From Platerodrilus igneus (lineage: Eukaryota; Arthropoda; Insecta; Coleoptera; Lycidae), in the NCBI GenBank assembly GCA_036346225.1, contig JARFIW010000999.1, positions 7,993,501 to 8,057,500 of the forward strand: a stretch of 64,000 bases of DNA, given 5' to 3'. A program made the position numbers and the translations under genes. The notes below the pieces were generated by a model, which saw nothing but the letters and a program-made list of their open reading frames with translations, was not told the origin of the DNA and made no database searches. Shown here in pieces: positions 21,518 to 33,308 of this stretch (its first letter is position 1; each line of letters begins with the position of its first letter).

Positions 21518-22799
21518 ATGTTGAAACAAGGAATAACAGAAGACAGTAATTCTCTTAGGAGTAGCCTAGTATGGATTGTACCAAAGAAGATGGACAATTC
21601 AGGTAAACGAAAATGGAGATTAGTAATTGACTATAGGAAATTAAATGAAAGGACAATAGAGGATAAATACTCCCTTCCTAACATAACAGACATTCTGGAC
21701 ACACTCGGGAGAGTTAATTACTTTAGTACCCTGGACATGGTCAGCGGCTTTTTACAACTAGAGGTAAATCCGAAAGACGCAGAGAAAACCGCATTTTCGG
21801 TTGAAGGCGGACATGACCACTACAAAAGAATGCCCTTTGGATTAAAAAATGGACCCGCGATGTTCCAAAGAGTAATGGGCAACATTCACAGAAGTTTACA
21901 GAACGAAACTTGCCTCGTCTTACTAGACGACGTAATAATTTTTAGTACATCCCTTCAGGAACATATACAACGATTTAAAAACATTTTCAAAAGACTAAGA
22001 CAAAGCAATTTTAAAATACAACTAGACAAATCAGAATTTCTGAAAAAAGAAATACAATACTTAGGGCATGTAATCACCTCAGAAGGCGTAAAGCCAACCC
22101 ATGAGAAAATAACTGCAATAAAAAACTTTCCAATATCAAAAACCCCTAAGGAAATTAAAAGCTTTTTAGGATTAATGGGCTATTATAGACGCTTCATTAA
22201 AGATTTTAGTAAAATAACAGAACCTATGACTAAATGTTTAAAAAAGAATGAAAAAATAATTCATGACGACGAATTTAAAGAATGCTTCGACATCTATAAA
22301 AATATTCTAATTAATGACCCCGTATTACAATACCGTGACTTTAACAGTGATAAACCGTTTATTGTCACTACAGACGCAAGTAATTTTGCCCTAGGAGCAG
22401 TTTTATCCCAAGGTAATATACCGAATGAGAAACCTATAGCTTATGCTTCAAGAACGCTTAATTGACACAGAAACGCGCTACTCAACTATCGAAAAAGAGT
22501 TACTTGCAATAGTTTGGGCCTGTGAATATTTCAGACCGTACTTATATGGTAAGAAATTCATCATTTACACAGATCATCGACCATTAACATGGCTCTTTAT
22601 CCTCAAAGAACCAAATTCTAAACTGGTAAGGTGGAGATTGAAGCTAGAAGAATTTGACTATACGATCATTTATGAAGACGGTAAATACTACGCCAATGCT
22701 GATTGCCTTTCAAGAATAACGCTTAACGCAATAAATGACCTAGAAGACAACCAATCCACATTTAACAACACCAGCGACACGGATCAATATATATATTAG
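21518..22799 (+). pseudogene. pol: Reverse transcriptase and RNase H of the provirus
   Basis: The frame 21518-22465 is open for 315 codons. It has KRKWRLVIDYRKLNE (about residue 30), FSTLDMVSGFLQLEV with the first catalytic Asp (about 70), FGLKNGPAMFQRVM (about 107) and LVLLDDVIIFS (about 138). The usual YLDD is LLDD here. The thumb and connection (FLGLMGYYRRFI) follow, then RNase H with the catalytic Asp in TTDASNFALGAVLSQ. A frameshift near 22460 moves the rest of RNase H to 22443-22799, which contains [20 protein letters not shown] and YTDHRPL. The order matches Ty3/gypsy pol. This is the best preserved part of the provirus. Confidence 0.9.
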
Positions 22800-23760
22800 A
22801 ATACCTAAGACAGTTAACACAAGGATTTTCTAAAGACAACGACCAAGAACAAACAGATCCAACACAAGAAATTGTACAAGAACCCGCAACGACTCAAAAC
22901 AATGAAAATTCTCAAGACACCGTTCACTCTAACGTCAGAGAATATACGAATGACGAAATCAAAGTCCTTGACGAGATAATTAACAACAAAACGAATCAAA
23001 TACACGTATTACCCAACGCTTACAATATGACGGAAACTTCAGTTAAAAAAGATAGAGGACAAAAACATAATAACCACTAAAATTTCCAACGAAAACAATA
23101 ACGACTTAATAATAAAATTCCTAAAAGAATATACATCCCCAAAAACTACCTACTACATGCACTTTCACAATACTCAACTATACGAAAACTTTTGTAAAAC
23201 AGTTCTCGAACACTTTTCGGAAAACGGACCCATATGAATTAAATGCACTAAACTGGACAATACGATTATGGACATGGAAGAAAAACTAATGCTAATCGCA
23301 CACTTCTTTAATAACCATCCTCCTAATTGTATAAATAGAAACATGTTAAAAAATGTTTTCCAATCCCCAAGTTATTGAATTTATATAAAATTCACCAATA
23401 AAAATTAATCAGCTGATTTCACGTTAAGCGTATTAGCTACCTGAAAAAGTCGGTCCCAGGCCGCAACACAAATTGAAGGCAATCATTCTTTTAAACTTTA
23501 AAAATTTTTGCCTAGTGTACTCAAACCAAATATTTCGAAAATCAATAAATCAAAGTCACCTTCAATTTATGTCAAACTTGAAGTTTTTATTATTTTGACA
23601 ACGATCCTAGGTCATGGATCGAAATGTAAATAAAGATGATTTTAAAAACTATGAGTGGTTTAATTCCCAAAAAAGATTAAGAAAAATGCTAAACAAACCA
23701 CAATAAACATACAGGGAGTATTTAATCAAGAATTATTACGAAGGTAAGACAAACCACAGG
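22800..23760 (+). pseudogene. Region between RNase H and integrase, broken, possible small insertion
   Basis: Up to about 23390, polar Asn/Thr-rich frames with several stops look like the variable tether of errantivirus pol. From about 23395 to 23715 all frames are closed. There a short inverted repeat pairs AAATTGAAGG near 23471 with CCTTCAATTT near 23560. This part may be inserted DNA. The integrase frame is recognisable again from about 23720 (EYLIKNYYEGKTNHRG). Confidence 0.45.
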
Positions 23761-24730
23761 GGAATTAACGAGACAAAAGAGAAAATAAAACGCAACTACT
23801 ATTGGACGAATATGACTGACAGCATAACTAAATTTATTAATGTTTGCGAAACTTGTCAGAAAACAAAATACGCAAGACGGAACCCTTACTCACCATTGAT
23901 GCTTACGGAAACCGCTACTAAACCCTTTAAAATCATTCACATAGACGTTTTTATATTTGACAACAGAAACTATTTGACATTAGTAGATTCCTTCACGAAA
24001 TTCTCACAAGCGATACCCATCACCGCAAAAACCGCAATACATATTAGTAAAGCCCTAATAAATTACTTCGCATCTTTCGGAGTACCACAGAACTTAATAT
24101 TAGACAATAGTAAGGAATTTAGCAACGAAACTGTAAAGGAAACCTTGAATTTGTACAAAATCAAAATTCATTTTACGACGCCAATGCACCATGAATCTAA
24201 CTCGATTGTAGAAAGATTCCATTCCACCATTATAGAGCACCTAAGAATACTTAGAACAATGTATCCAAAAGAAAATTATCTTATGAACTACGCAATTATT
24301 GGTTACAACAACTCAATTCACTCTGGTACCAATTACACGTTACAAGAGTTAACTTTTGGGCACTCGGACGCAAGAAACCCCGACGAAATTTTCACACCAC
24401 ACACCTTCTATACGAAAAACGCAAAAAAATCACCAGGATAGATTAAAACACGTATATCAAGACGTTACGAAGAAGCTACACGATAAGAAATTAACCGCAC
24501 TCGACAAAAATAATACACAAGGCGACACTAGTAAAGAATTCATGATAGAACAAACCGTTTATAAAAAAATACTAGTAGAAATAAAAAGGATAATCAATTT
24601 TTAGGACCCTATGAAGTAACAAAACTACTAGACAGAAATCGAGTTAAAATCATCAAGAAAACCGGCAAACGCCGACCCGAAATAATCCACATTAATGAAC
24701 TCAGAAAACCTTTTATTGTTGCAGGTTAGC
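23720..24730 (+). pseudogene. pol: Integrase of the provirus
   Basis: The open frame 23812-24441 carries the end of the HHCC zinc domain (CETCQKTKY at about residue 12; its histidines lie upstream near 23750) and the catalytic core. The core has Asp in HIDVF, Asp in ILDNSKEF and Glu in SIVERFHS. Exactly 35 residues lie between the second and third, the retroviral D,D-35-E pattern. Gly is replaced by Ser after the second Asp. A frameshift near 24430 moves the C-terminal part, which ends with GPYEVTKLLDRNRVKII and IIHINELRKPF near 24725. Integrase would insert element cDNA into chromosomes. Confidence 0.88.
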
Positions 24731-24759
24731 AATTTGCGGAAGCCTTTACACTTTAGACA

Positions 24760-26406
24760 TGCCTAGATTCGAAAACCTAAATGACAACCCCGGACTACTA
24801 TCACTAAAACTTGGAACAGCTAAAACGCAATAGACAACTGAAGCTTTATTCTAATATACGACATCACGCCACTAATTAAAGAATTAGAAACACTAAAGCT
24901 GACGTATAGGAAAATCAAAAATGCCTTCGACAACACAACGTACAATTCAACAGACTTCAAGACAGAAATGCACAACTCACACAACATTATACGAATATTA
25001 GAAAGCAAAATAGGATCGCAAATATTTCAGTTGAACCCCTAAATAAGCAATCGCCATAAGCGAGGGCTAATTAACTTAGCAGGATCTTTAATTAAAGTAA
25101 TAACAGGAAACCTTGACCAACAAGACGCAGAAAGATACGACACAGCAATAACATATTTAGGGAAAAATCAAAACCAAAATAAAACGATTCTCAAAGATCA
25201 AATCACTATAGTACAAAGGGCAATAGACAAATTTAATACTAGCAAAGAAACCTTGAATAGGAATCAACTTATACTAAAACAATGAATCGAACATCTAGAC
25301 CAAGTAATACAATTCACATTAATTCAGAATGAAAAAACATTTCAATACTATGTCATACAAACCGTATTTTCACACTTTTATGATTTACTAGATAGAATAG
25401 AAGTAGCTATCACCTTTGCAAAATTAAATACATTACACAATTCTATAATAGAACCACACGATTTACTCGACGAGCTTATGGAAATTGAGCAATCAGACAA
25501 ACTTAAATTTCCCTTCAAACCAGATAAGAAACAATTTTATTAATCGAAAAATTAACTACTGTTAGAAGTTACACCAAAGATAACCAAATTGTATTTATAT
25601 TGGATGTACCCCTCGTAGAGATTACTTTTACGTTCACCCTTTTCCTACACCAAATAAAAACTCCTTTAAGACAATAATTCCACATTCCAAATATTTACTC
25701 CTAGGTGAAGAAAAGTATGCTTTATCAAATACAAAATGTAAAGAGACCTTAACGAATGAATATGTATGCCAAAACGAACATATATCCGAAATTGATGAAA
25801 CAGTACCATGTGCAATTTAACTAGGTACTATGGTTTAATGCAAACCAAACAAACTGCGAACAAATCCCGTTCGTATAACCGACACACGAATCCAGAAATT
25901 AGAAGGAAACAAATGGATGGTATTAACCCCGATAGAAACAGTCGCAACGACAAAATGTGCAACACTAATGGACAACACCCAGCTAAAAGGCAGTTGCTTA
26001 GTTGAATTAATTAAGGGCTGTGAAATCAAAATCGACGGACATATAAAGAAGTATGAAAGTTACTTACACTCATCTTCGTACGTGGAGATACCAGAAATCC
26101 AGACAACAAATAGTAACACACCCAAGAAGATCGAAAGGGCCGAACCTATCGAGTTACAATCTGTAAATTTAGAAGACGCAAAACCAATATATACAAACTT
26201 AGAAGACCAAAGGAAAAAGACTAGATGAACTTGATCGAACGACTTCAGCAACACATTTTTTTGACATGAATGTATTTATTGTAATTATATTTTTAGGAAC
26301 TGTTAGTCATAAATTTGCCTGTAAAGTTATTGAGAAAAAGAAAAAGACTTTAAAATTAGACGATAAGAAAATAAATACAATAGCAAACAACACTCCGTTG
26401 CCTTGA
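24760..26406 (+). pseudogene. env: Errantivirus-like envelope (fusion protein type), broken
   Basis: After integrase, broken frames show the features of the baculovirus F-like envelope found in errantiviruses. A furin-like basic site lies at about 25052-25063 (RHKR), followed by GLINLAGSLIKVITGNL, which fits the fusion-peptide region. Then come a helical segment, a Cys-rich part at about 25700-25830 and a hydrophobic anchor near 26267-26320 (FIVIIFLGTV) with a short basic tail. Such proteins would sit in the membrane and drive fusion. In-frame stops occur just before the cleavage site, near 25285, near 25818 and near 26225, so no functional protein is made. Identified by motif and position. 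Confidence 0.78.
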
Positions 26407-26408
26407 AC

Positions 26409-26417
26409 AAAAAGAGG
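26409..26417 (+). promoter_or_regulatory. Polypurine tract of the provirus
   Basis: AAAAAGAGG immediately precedes the 3' LTR, the position where plus-strand DNA synthesis is primed. Confidence 0.7.
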
Positions 26418-27055
26418 GGTTACATATTGCATAAGTCACATATGTTAGATTAAATTACATAAACATCCGTGGGAGCGAATTGTATCCCTTCAAGATTGTA
26501 AATGTATATATTTATTTTAGGTTAAGCTTGTCAATTTGTAGACACATTAATCTGTAGACATAGTAATAAAAATCACCCTTAAACTTAACACATGTGAATG
26601 TATAGAATAAACATCCGTGGGAGTGGTCTGCGTCCTTTCAAGATTAGAAACGTATATATTTACTTTAGGTTAAACTTGTCATATTAATCAAAGTTACCCT
26701 TAGACTTTATCGTAGGGAACCTACCATAGTGGGTGGCAGTTGCACCCCTTAACAGACTGATTTATCTCACTTAATATTTATTTTATGTCTGGCACAAATC
26801 CTTCGGATGACCGATAAACGATGTATACATAGCTGCAAACGCATGGGAACCAAGGCTGTTCACACGACCAATGCAAAGGGCCGTGGAAGGAAAAACATAA
26901 ATACCAGGGAGAAACGTTCCGAAGGGCACTTCATTTTTACACTTCATTTAAACTTCAAGTTATAATTTAGTTTATAGTTTAAGTTAGATATATGTACACA
27001 TCGTGTGTAAATGTTCATAGTACCAAGCTGTTGTAATAAATGTTTTTAAAAAATT
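26418..27055 (+). repeat. 3' LTR of the errantivirus-like provirus
   Basis: Begins GGTTACATATTGCATAAGTC and follows the 5' LTR throughout, with many substitutions, small indels and the same duplicated ATCCGTGGGAG module. Its end is about 30 bases shorter than that of the 5' LTR. It is followed by the AGCG duplication at 27056-27059. Confidence 0.88.
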
Positions 27056-27059
27056 AGCG

Positions 27060-27434
27060 TAGTGAAACTATAGTGTGATCATTAGTGCTTACATAATCAG
27101 CAGATGCCATAAACTTTTGCTTTTTTATGGACACCATCTTTGATTTCTCATGATTTCATACTGATTCCAAATATATAAAACAGTTTGTATTAACAATTGC
27201 CAAAGTTATTAAAAGACCAAAACTATGCATTGAAGCAGTTAACTTCACAATACAAGCTTTCCATAAAAGAAGTCCGGGGTTTTAAGGTTAAATACTATTA
27301 TTAAATCAAAATCACAGTGTAATGTGCTATATATGAATTTAGAGGTAATATTCTCAAGATTTTATTACAATTTAGTAAATTTCAACGTGGGGCTCATTAC
27401 TGGCACAGCACACATCTAAACGAAATTCTACCTC
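27060..27434. other. AT-rich spacer, nothing recognised
   Basis: No ORF, repeat or element end was seen between the provirus and the transposase remnant. Confidence 0.55.
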
Positions 27435-28131
27435 TTGCCAGGTCCTTACCAGCATGCCTGGGGTGACGGTTGCCACTCAAGCAAGTATCCGTTGGCTGAA
27501 ATGCGTTAGATCACGAATTTTCTCTAAATACACAATGTTCTTCACATGCTCCCAGAAGAAAAAGCCAAAGAGTAAGTTCTTCCTTTCCAATCCCTCTGTT
27601 ACCGAATCGAGTACTGAGTGCTTCTTGCACACGCAAAGAAGTGAGGCGGTGCGCCATCTTGCTGAAAGTGGACAAAACCCTTCTCCCTTCAATATCATCC
27701 ATCAGAAGAAAAACATTTTCTAACATGTCACAATAGACATTACCAGTTATCGTGCTTTTAACAAAAATGAAAGGACCTATAACTCTGTCAAGCACAAGAC
27801 CGCACCAAACGTTAACTTTGGGTGAGTCACCATAATACTCAATGAACTCACGAGATGGTTGTGAACCTCAAATTGTGCAATTGTGTCGATTCACAATACC
27901 GTTTACATGAAAAGTTGCCCTCCATAAAAATTTACATTTTTTTAAAAAATCGTTATTTTCATCAATTTTGTCTAACACAGTAATAGAAAACTGTAATCTC
28001 TTGTCTTTATCTGTTTTTTTTTTGATAGTTTTCCGAACCCGGTGGAGTGGAAAACTTTTATAGCCAAAATGTAGGACTCTCCAAACTGCATACCCACTAA
28101 AACCACTCCCCCTGGCGGGTGCGTCTGCCAA
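27435..28131 (-). pseudogene. Decayed DD41D-type transposase
   Basis: The minus-strand piece 28131-27868 reads RLQFSITVLDKIDENNDFL and then ATFHVNGIVNRHNCTI, the region around the first catalytic Asp of IS630-Tc1-mariner transposases. Where SDEATFH is expected the copy has a different residue, so the first Asp is gone. After a frame change, 27795-27511 continues with DRVIGPFIFVKSTITGNVY, and 27698-27477 with FGFFFWEHVKNIVYLEKIRD, the part after the third Asp. Motif wording resembles the DD41D protein at 10482-11596 more than the mariner at 62263-63346. Multiple frameshifts; no terminal repeats identified. Confidence 0.8.
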
Positions 28132-28134
28132 TGG

Positions 28135-28387
28135 CTCCGCCGCACTGCAGCCTAAAAGGCTTATTGTGCTAACCCTGGTTATGTATTATACCCAATCTGC
28201 AAAGCCTGCACCCCGAATCATAGAGTACAAGTCCCTTGATGAATCGACTTTTTTCGGGTCTAACTTTGGTCGCCCGAATAGACGCTGCCTCGTTCTACCC
28301 AACGCCTCGCATCTGCATAGTACATGCATCGCAGCTTCCGGTGCCTCTGAGCAAAGTGTGCATTCGAGGTTTCCGTTATATTTATGC
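28135..28387 (-). pseudogene. 3' end of another LINE (LINE-B), C-terminal Cys/His motif
   Basis: Minus-strand translation from about 28387 gives LECTLCSEAPEAAMHVLCRC, the Cys/His motif typical of the C-terminus of R1/Jockey/RTE-type LINE proteins. It is followed by RQRLFGRPKLDPKK and SMIRGAGF, then a stop and a short 3' region. The rest of the element is absent. It abuts LINE-A1, which runs the opposite way, so at least one of the two is truncated at this junction. Confidence 0.7.
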
Positions 28388-28674
28388 ATTACGGAGGATT
28401 TTAATGCAGTGGTAGGTGAGGGTAGGGACGGAGCGGTAGTAGGTCTATTTGGTTTAGGCTCGAGGAACGACAGGGGAAATAGGCTTGTAGAATTTTGCGA
28501 CAAGAACAATTTAGTCATCACAAACACATTATTTCAACATCATGCTAGAAGATGATATACGTGGAAGATGCCAGGAGATATAGGAAGATAACAAATAGAT
28601 CAAATTCTTGTTAGACAACAGTTTAGAAATCAAGTAAAAAACTGTAGAAGCTACCCAGTAGCAGATATAGACAT
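28388..28674 (+). pseudogene. LINE-A1, endonuclease part left of BEL-1
   Basis: The plus frame reads EDFNAVVGEGRDG and SRNDRGNRLVEFCDKNNLVI, the apurinic-type endonuclease of LINEs (equivalent to GDFN....DRN). It then gives QIDQILVRQQFRNQVKNCRS with one frame change near 28553. It stops at 28674, where BEL-1 is inserted. The frame resumes at 35261. The same endonuclease stretch is present at about 50545-50640. The left end near 28388 looks like a 5' truncation, usual for LINE copies. Confidence 0.85.
28670..28674 (+). repeat. Target site duplication of BEL-1 (left)
   Basis: GACAT immediately before the 5' LTR, repeated at 35256-35260 after the 3' LTR. Five bases is normal for BEL/Pao. Confidence 0.93.
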
Positions 28675-29047
28675 TGTTAAGGCTTTATAAGTATTTTGGT
28701 TGTAGTGTAGTATGCCAATCACAATTAATTTAAGTCCTTAAACTATTCCCACCTAGAAACCCTCCATTATCCCTACCTTTAGTGCAACGACATAAAAGGG
28801 TTGGTAATGTACGAGTGGACGACAATTCAACTTCGTTCTCGCTTGGCTTTGGTTCGTGATTTAGTTCGGTGCATCGAGCATCAGTAATTAGCAACAATTA
28901 GTGAACATTATACATACAGTCCATAATTATCTGATAGCAGTGCAAGTACAATCAACCACTACAACCAGTGAAAGGTAGGTGATATATTCCTTTAAATTAT
29001 CATTTCCTTTGTGTGATTGTAAATGCAAATTAACATTTTGATTAACA
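28675..29047 (+). repeat. 5' LTR of BEL-1
   Basis: Starts TGTTAAGGCTTTATAAG and ends GATTAACA (TG...CA). It contains CATAAAAGGG at about 28791, a plausible TATA element. It appears identical to 34883-35255. Confidence 0.96.
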
Positions 29048-29050
29048 TTT

Positions 29051-29065
29051 TGGTCCTTTGAGCAA
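29051..29065 (+). promoter_or_regulatory. Candidate primer-binding site of BEL-1
   Basis: TGGTCCTTTGAGCAA lies three bases after the LTR and starts with TGG, as tRNA-primed sites do. The tRNA was not identified. Confidence 0.5.
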
Positions 29066-29603
29066 ATATTTTGCTTATTAATTGGTTTATTATTGGCATT
29101 TTGGCATTCAATTTAACTACATTGTTAATTGCTCTTCGCTTAAATTAGGGGTTGACCGCATTTAGAAGAAAAGTGTAGTCATACCACCAGTTTCATAGTC
29201 AATTGTGTAAACTAACTTATAGTAGATGCAATCTCGCATTAAATTTGAAATTTTGTACTGATACAGAATCTTATAAAGCCTTAAAATGACAAATCTTTGT
29301 AAATTTTAGGGATAGTTAACGTAAGAATTTGTAGTCAGAAAAGTGTTTAAGCAATACAGTTATTTTAAACTTGTAATTCAAGTTCGCTAGAGAATTCAGG
29401 TATTCGTAAAACCGGGTAGAATAAAACCCTTTGCTCTTTGTCATATTGAAACTTGCAAGCTCCCGTTAGGCACGTTGTAGTAAAAATTCTTTAACAGGTA
29501 GTTCAACATTACCCTTGGTATATCCTATTATTAGGTGAACAAACCCTTCATTTTTGTAGCTGAAATCAATATAAAATCGATATTAGTAACCTTGTTCGTT
29601 AGG

Positions 29604-30940
29604 ATGGCACATATTTCATCGGATAGGTTGATAGTGGATTTAAAGGCCGCACTCGATAGATTATCTGATATATCTGGTGCGATAGATAAATTGGAGCATA
29701 TTAAAGGCAATTGTATTTCTGTTAATATTATGGCTGAAAGCGCCTTTGATATCAAAAACGATGTAGATACATCTTATAAAACGTGCATATTGGATGAGGA
29801 CAACTCGGAATTATTAAATGAAGTTACAACATTAAGAATTGAAATAGATAGGTCTTTGTTAAACATTAAAATTATTAAGGCACAATTTGATAATATATCC
29901 ACTGCTGAAAAATGCTTGACTGAAAATATTACTAGCATCGGCTCATGTACTAATATTCGTCTCCCTCGGATAGAAATGAAAAATTTTCTGGAAAAATAGA
30001 ACATTTCAAGAGTTTATTCAATTTTTAATAATTTAGTTCATGAAAATAATCAATTGCTACCGATCGAAAAGTTCTATTTTTAATTGATGCGTTGGATTTT
30101 AAGTCTAGAGAACTCATTAGACATTTGCAAATTTCGAATAATAATTATATGCTAGCTTATTCAATTATTGTGGAGAGGTTTAATTCAAAACGTTTAATTG
30201 CAAACACGCATTGGAATGCTTTAGAATCGTCACCAAAAGCAAAATTTAATTCACATACAGATTTAAGAGAATTGCTTAATTGCTTTACGGAAAATATATC
30301 AAGCTTACGTCAAACTAAGATTGATTTGCTCGACTTCGTATTGTTTAATTTGTTATCAAAAAAGGTAGATACAAATCTGTTGAAAACATTTGAATTAGAA
30401 AATACATCAGACATTCCATCTTATGATCAATTAAAATTATTTCTAGAAAAACATTGCAAGGCATTAGAAATTAGCAATATGGTTGTTTCCGATACACCGT
30501 CCAAATTTAATACGTCCGTTAAACAAACCATATCATCTAGTGTACCTTCTAAACGTTCCTTTGAATATTCAAAACCCCAAGTTCGAAAGTCATTCGTAAC
30601 AACTTCATTCGCTCAGAAATGCAGTCTTTGCAGTGGTACTCATAACTTATACCAATGTGAAATGTTTCTGAATAAATCGCCACAAGACCGTTATAACTTT
30701 GTTAAAGACAAACACTTATGCATTAATTGTCTTCGCAACTCTCATATGGTTACACGCTGCTCTTCCAAACTTGTTTGTAAAAAGTGTGCAAGGGTCATCA
30801 TACTTTATTGCACTTTGAAAACCCTACAGTTGCACAGAAACCTGCAATCACTCAGGCAACAGATCAACTTCCCGAACCCACCTGCAACACTACTACAAGT
30901 ACGTTGTTATCATCTAGATCGTCCAACACAATGACGTTAT
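29604..30940 (+). pseudogene. gag: BEL-1 gag, broken
   Basis: The first ATG is at 29604 (MAHISSDRLIVDLKAALDRL). The N-terminal part, to 29999, is helical and ends with NIRLPRIEMKNF, the BEL gag 'LP.i....F' signature. A frame break follows near 30000, and the capsid-like part continues in 30092-30780 (NTHWNALESSPKAKFNSHTD). Zinc knuckles lie at about 30619-30657 (CSLCSGTHNLYQC) and 30718-30759 (CINCLRNSHMVTRC), then CKKC. The frame shifts again near 30790, where one base seems missing from an A run. Gag would form the element particle. Confidence 0.88.
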
Positions 30941-32500
30941 TAGGCACCGCAAGAATTTCAATTACAGATGGGTTTGGTAAAGTTCAGACAGTAAGAGCAC
31001 TTGTAGATAGTGCATCAATGGAAAATTTCATGACTGATAAGTGTTGTCGACGCTTAGGTTTAAGAAAATCGAATATTTCAATGAAGGTTGAAGGCTTAGG
31101 TCTATCTGCTTCTCATGCGTATGGACAAGTATCGTGTAAAATTAGTCCTCAAGGTAAAACTGTTCCAGAGTACAGTATTGATTGTTTTGTTTTACCAGAC
31201 ATTTGTGGAACCCTTCCTTCATCAAGGATCTCACCAAATAGTTGGCCTCACATAGTTGGATTAGATTTAGCAGATTCGGACTTCGACAAACCTAGCCATA
31301 TCGATTTATTGTTAGGTGCAGATTTGTTCGCGCGTGTTTTATTAAACGCAACTCGCATTGGGTCACTAGAAGAACCCGTGGCAATTCACACTACCTTTGG
31401 GTGGATATTAACAGGAAGGTTCTTTCTTCTGTTACATCTCGTATATCATTAGCTGCACTTGTAGAAGATGCTAACATTACTCGATTTTGGGAACTGGAAA
31501 ATATTCCAGATTCTAACAAATTATCTCCTCATGCGGAAATTTGTGAAAGGCATTTTGTGGACACTCACAAGCAGGATGACACCGGTCGTTTTATTGTTTT
31601 GTTACCTTTCAATGGTCCTGAACCGCTATTTGCTGGCTCTCGGAAATAGCACTTCGAAGATTTCTTTCACTAGAACGCCGTTTGAAATAAATCCTCAACT
31701 GTATAATTCGTACAGAGAATTTATGCAGAATTATATCGATAGTGGTCACATGTCTCGTATTGTATCGGATTCAACTCGATCGTCTACATTATCGCCGGTA
31801 TATTACATACCACATCACGCCGTGTTCAAACCAGACAGTACAACTACAAAACTTCGTGTCGTATTTGATGCTTCAGCCAGCGCTCAAAGTGGAGGGTCTT
31901 TAAATGATCATTTACTCGCAGGCCCCTCTTCAAAAAGATATCATGGAGTTGTTATTACACTTTCGTTTACATTCTGTAGTTTTAACTGCGGACATTAAGC
32001 AAATGTATAGACAGATTCTTATTTCTACTAGCCATCGAGACTATCAACGTATAGTTTGGAGATTTAAGTTCTCGGAGTCTGTTATCGATTATCAGCTAAA
32101 CACTGTTACATACGGCATCACATCATCACCATTTTTAGCCATGCGTGTAATTCAAGAACTTGCAAAAGTCAATCGTTACGTTTTCCTATTGCTTCCAAGA
32201 TTTTAGCATCGGATACGTACGTGGATGATTTGATTACAGGGTGTGATTCGATAGAGGATGGCAAACGACTCGTGTATGAATTAAACCAAATTTGCCAATC
32301 AGGTGGTTTTATGTTGCGAAAGTGGAATAGCAACGTGCCAAGTGTCATTGGCCATTTACCTGATTCCGTTCGGTATCAGCAAGCATTTTTGTTTGAAGAG
32401 GTAAACAATACTTCTCAAAAAATTTTAGGACTGCAATGGCAACCATTGAGTGATGTGTTGTTTACAATCTTAATATCGTTGATCGGCCTTGTACCAAAAG
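30860..32500 (+). pseudogene. pol: BEL-1 protease and reverse transcriptase, broken
   Basis: The frame 30784-31452 contains the protease with ALVDSASMENFMTDKCCRRL; DSA replaces DSG, a variation seen in BEL elements. It ends with HTTFGWILTGR, where a frame break occurs. Next, TRFWELENIPDSN (about 31470) and TGRFIVLLPF (about 31580) lead into RT. Motifs include YYIPHHAVFKPDSTTTKLRV (about 31801), VLTADIKQMYRQI (about 31980, first catalytic Asp) and YVDDLITG (about 32219, catalytic Asp pair). Frame breaks lie near 31440, 31650, 31950 and 32205. All catalytic motifs are present, split among frames. Confidence 0.9.
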
Positions 32501-33303
32501 GAATATGGTTTCGAAATTGCAAGGATCTTTGACCCTCTGGGGTTATTATCACCATTGGTCTTCTTCGCAAAACATTTGATTCAATCTGTATGGATATTAG
32601 GAATTGGCTGGGATGAACTTCCTCCCCAACAAATTGTTTTAAAATGGAATCTGTATCTTCAACAATTACCCGAGTTATTGAAAATTGAAATTCCTCGACG
32701 GATTCTTTGCGATAACCATCAAACTGTACAAATTCATGCATTTTGTGATGCATCGGAAGCTGGATATGCAGCAGCAGTTTATCTCCGCTGTGTCGATGAG
32801 AAAGGAACATCCAAGTATCATTGGTCTGTGCCAAATCTAAGGTCGCACCAACCAATCGTATATCATTACCTCGATTAGAATTGTGTGGTGCAGTGTTGTT
32901 GTCGAACTTGGTCGAGTATGTGCAAAATACGTATAGAGATAATTTAGTATTGGACGATACATTTGCGTGGTCAGATTCCACAGTAGCATTAGCATGGATT
33001 CGATCTTCGTCGTATAATTGGAAGACCTTTATTAGCAATCGTGTCTCGCATATCCAAGAACGAGTGGCTCCATCATCGTGGCATCATATTAAATCACAGG
33101 ATAATCCTGCTGATTGTGCATCAAGAGGATTATTAGCTGCTGAGCTTGTTAATCATCCTTTGTGGTGGACGGCTCCACCATGGTTACTATTACCTAAAGA
33201 GAATTGGCCTGCTCATATGGAACCAACTCTTACAGATCACACTCAGATGCACATTGAAAAAGAACTTTATCCCTTAATATACACGTTGCAGATCATTTCG
33301 TAG
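32489..33303 (+). pseudogene. pol: BEL-1 RNase H and connection, broken
   Basis: The frame 32489-32878 begins with GFEIARIFDPLGLLSP, the sequence after the RT thumb. Near 32740 it has HAFCDASEAGYAAAVYLR, with the first RNase H Asp. A break near 32830 moves the rest to 32821-33303: AKSKVAPTNRISLPRLELCG, WSDSTVALAWI (an RNase H Asp) and HIKSQDNPADCASRG. This is the BEL/Pao arrangement. RNase H would remove the RNA strand during reverse transcription. The break near 32500 is explained by one base missing from an A run. Confidence 0.9.
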
Positions 33304-33308
33304 ACTCG

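Larger units (their letters stand above)
18398..27055 (+). mobile_element. Gypsy-group (errantivirus-like) endogenous provirus with env
   Basis: An 8658-bp element is bounded by related LTRs (18398-19046 and 26418-27055) with a likely 4-bp target duplication AGCG at 18394-18397 and 27056-27059. Inside, in order: primer-binding site, gag, protease region, RT and RNase H, integrase, env. This is the layout of insect errantiviruses, Ty3/gypsy elements with an envelope gene. The LTRs differ at many positions and all genes have stops or frameshifts, so the copy is old and inactive. Confidence 0.88.

Noticed and set aside
24760..26406. Domesticated (host-used) env gene
   Set aside because: Several stops and frame breaks, including next to the cleavage site, argue against function.
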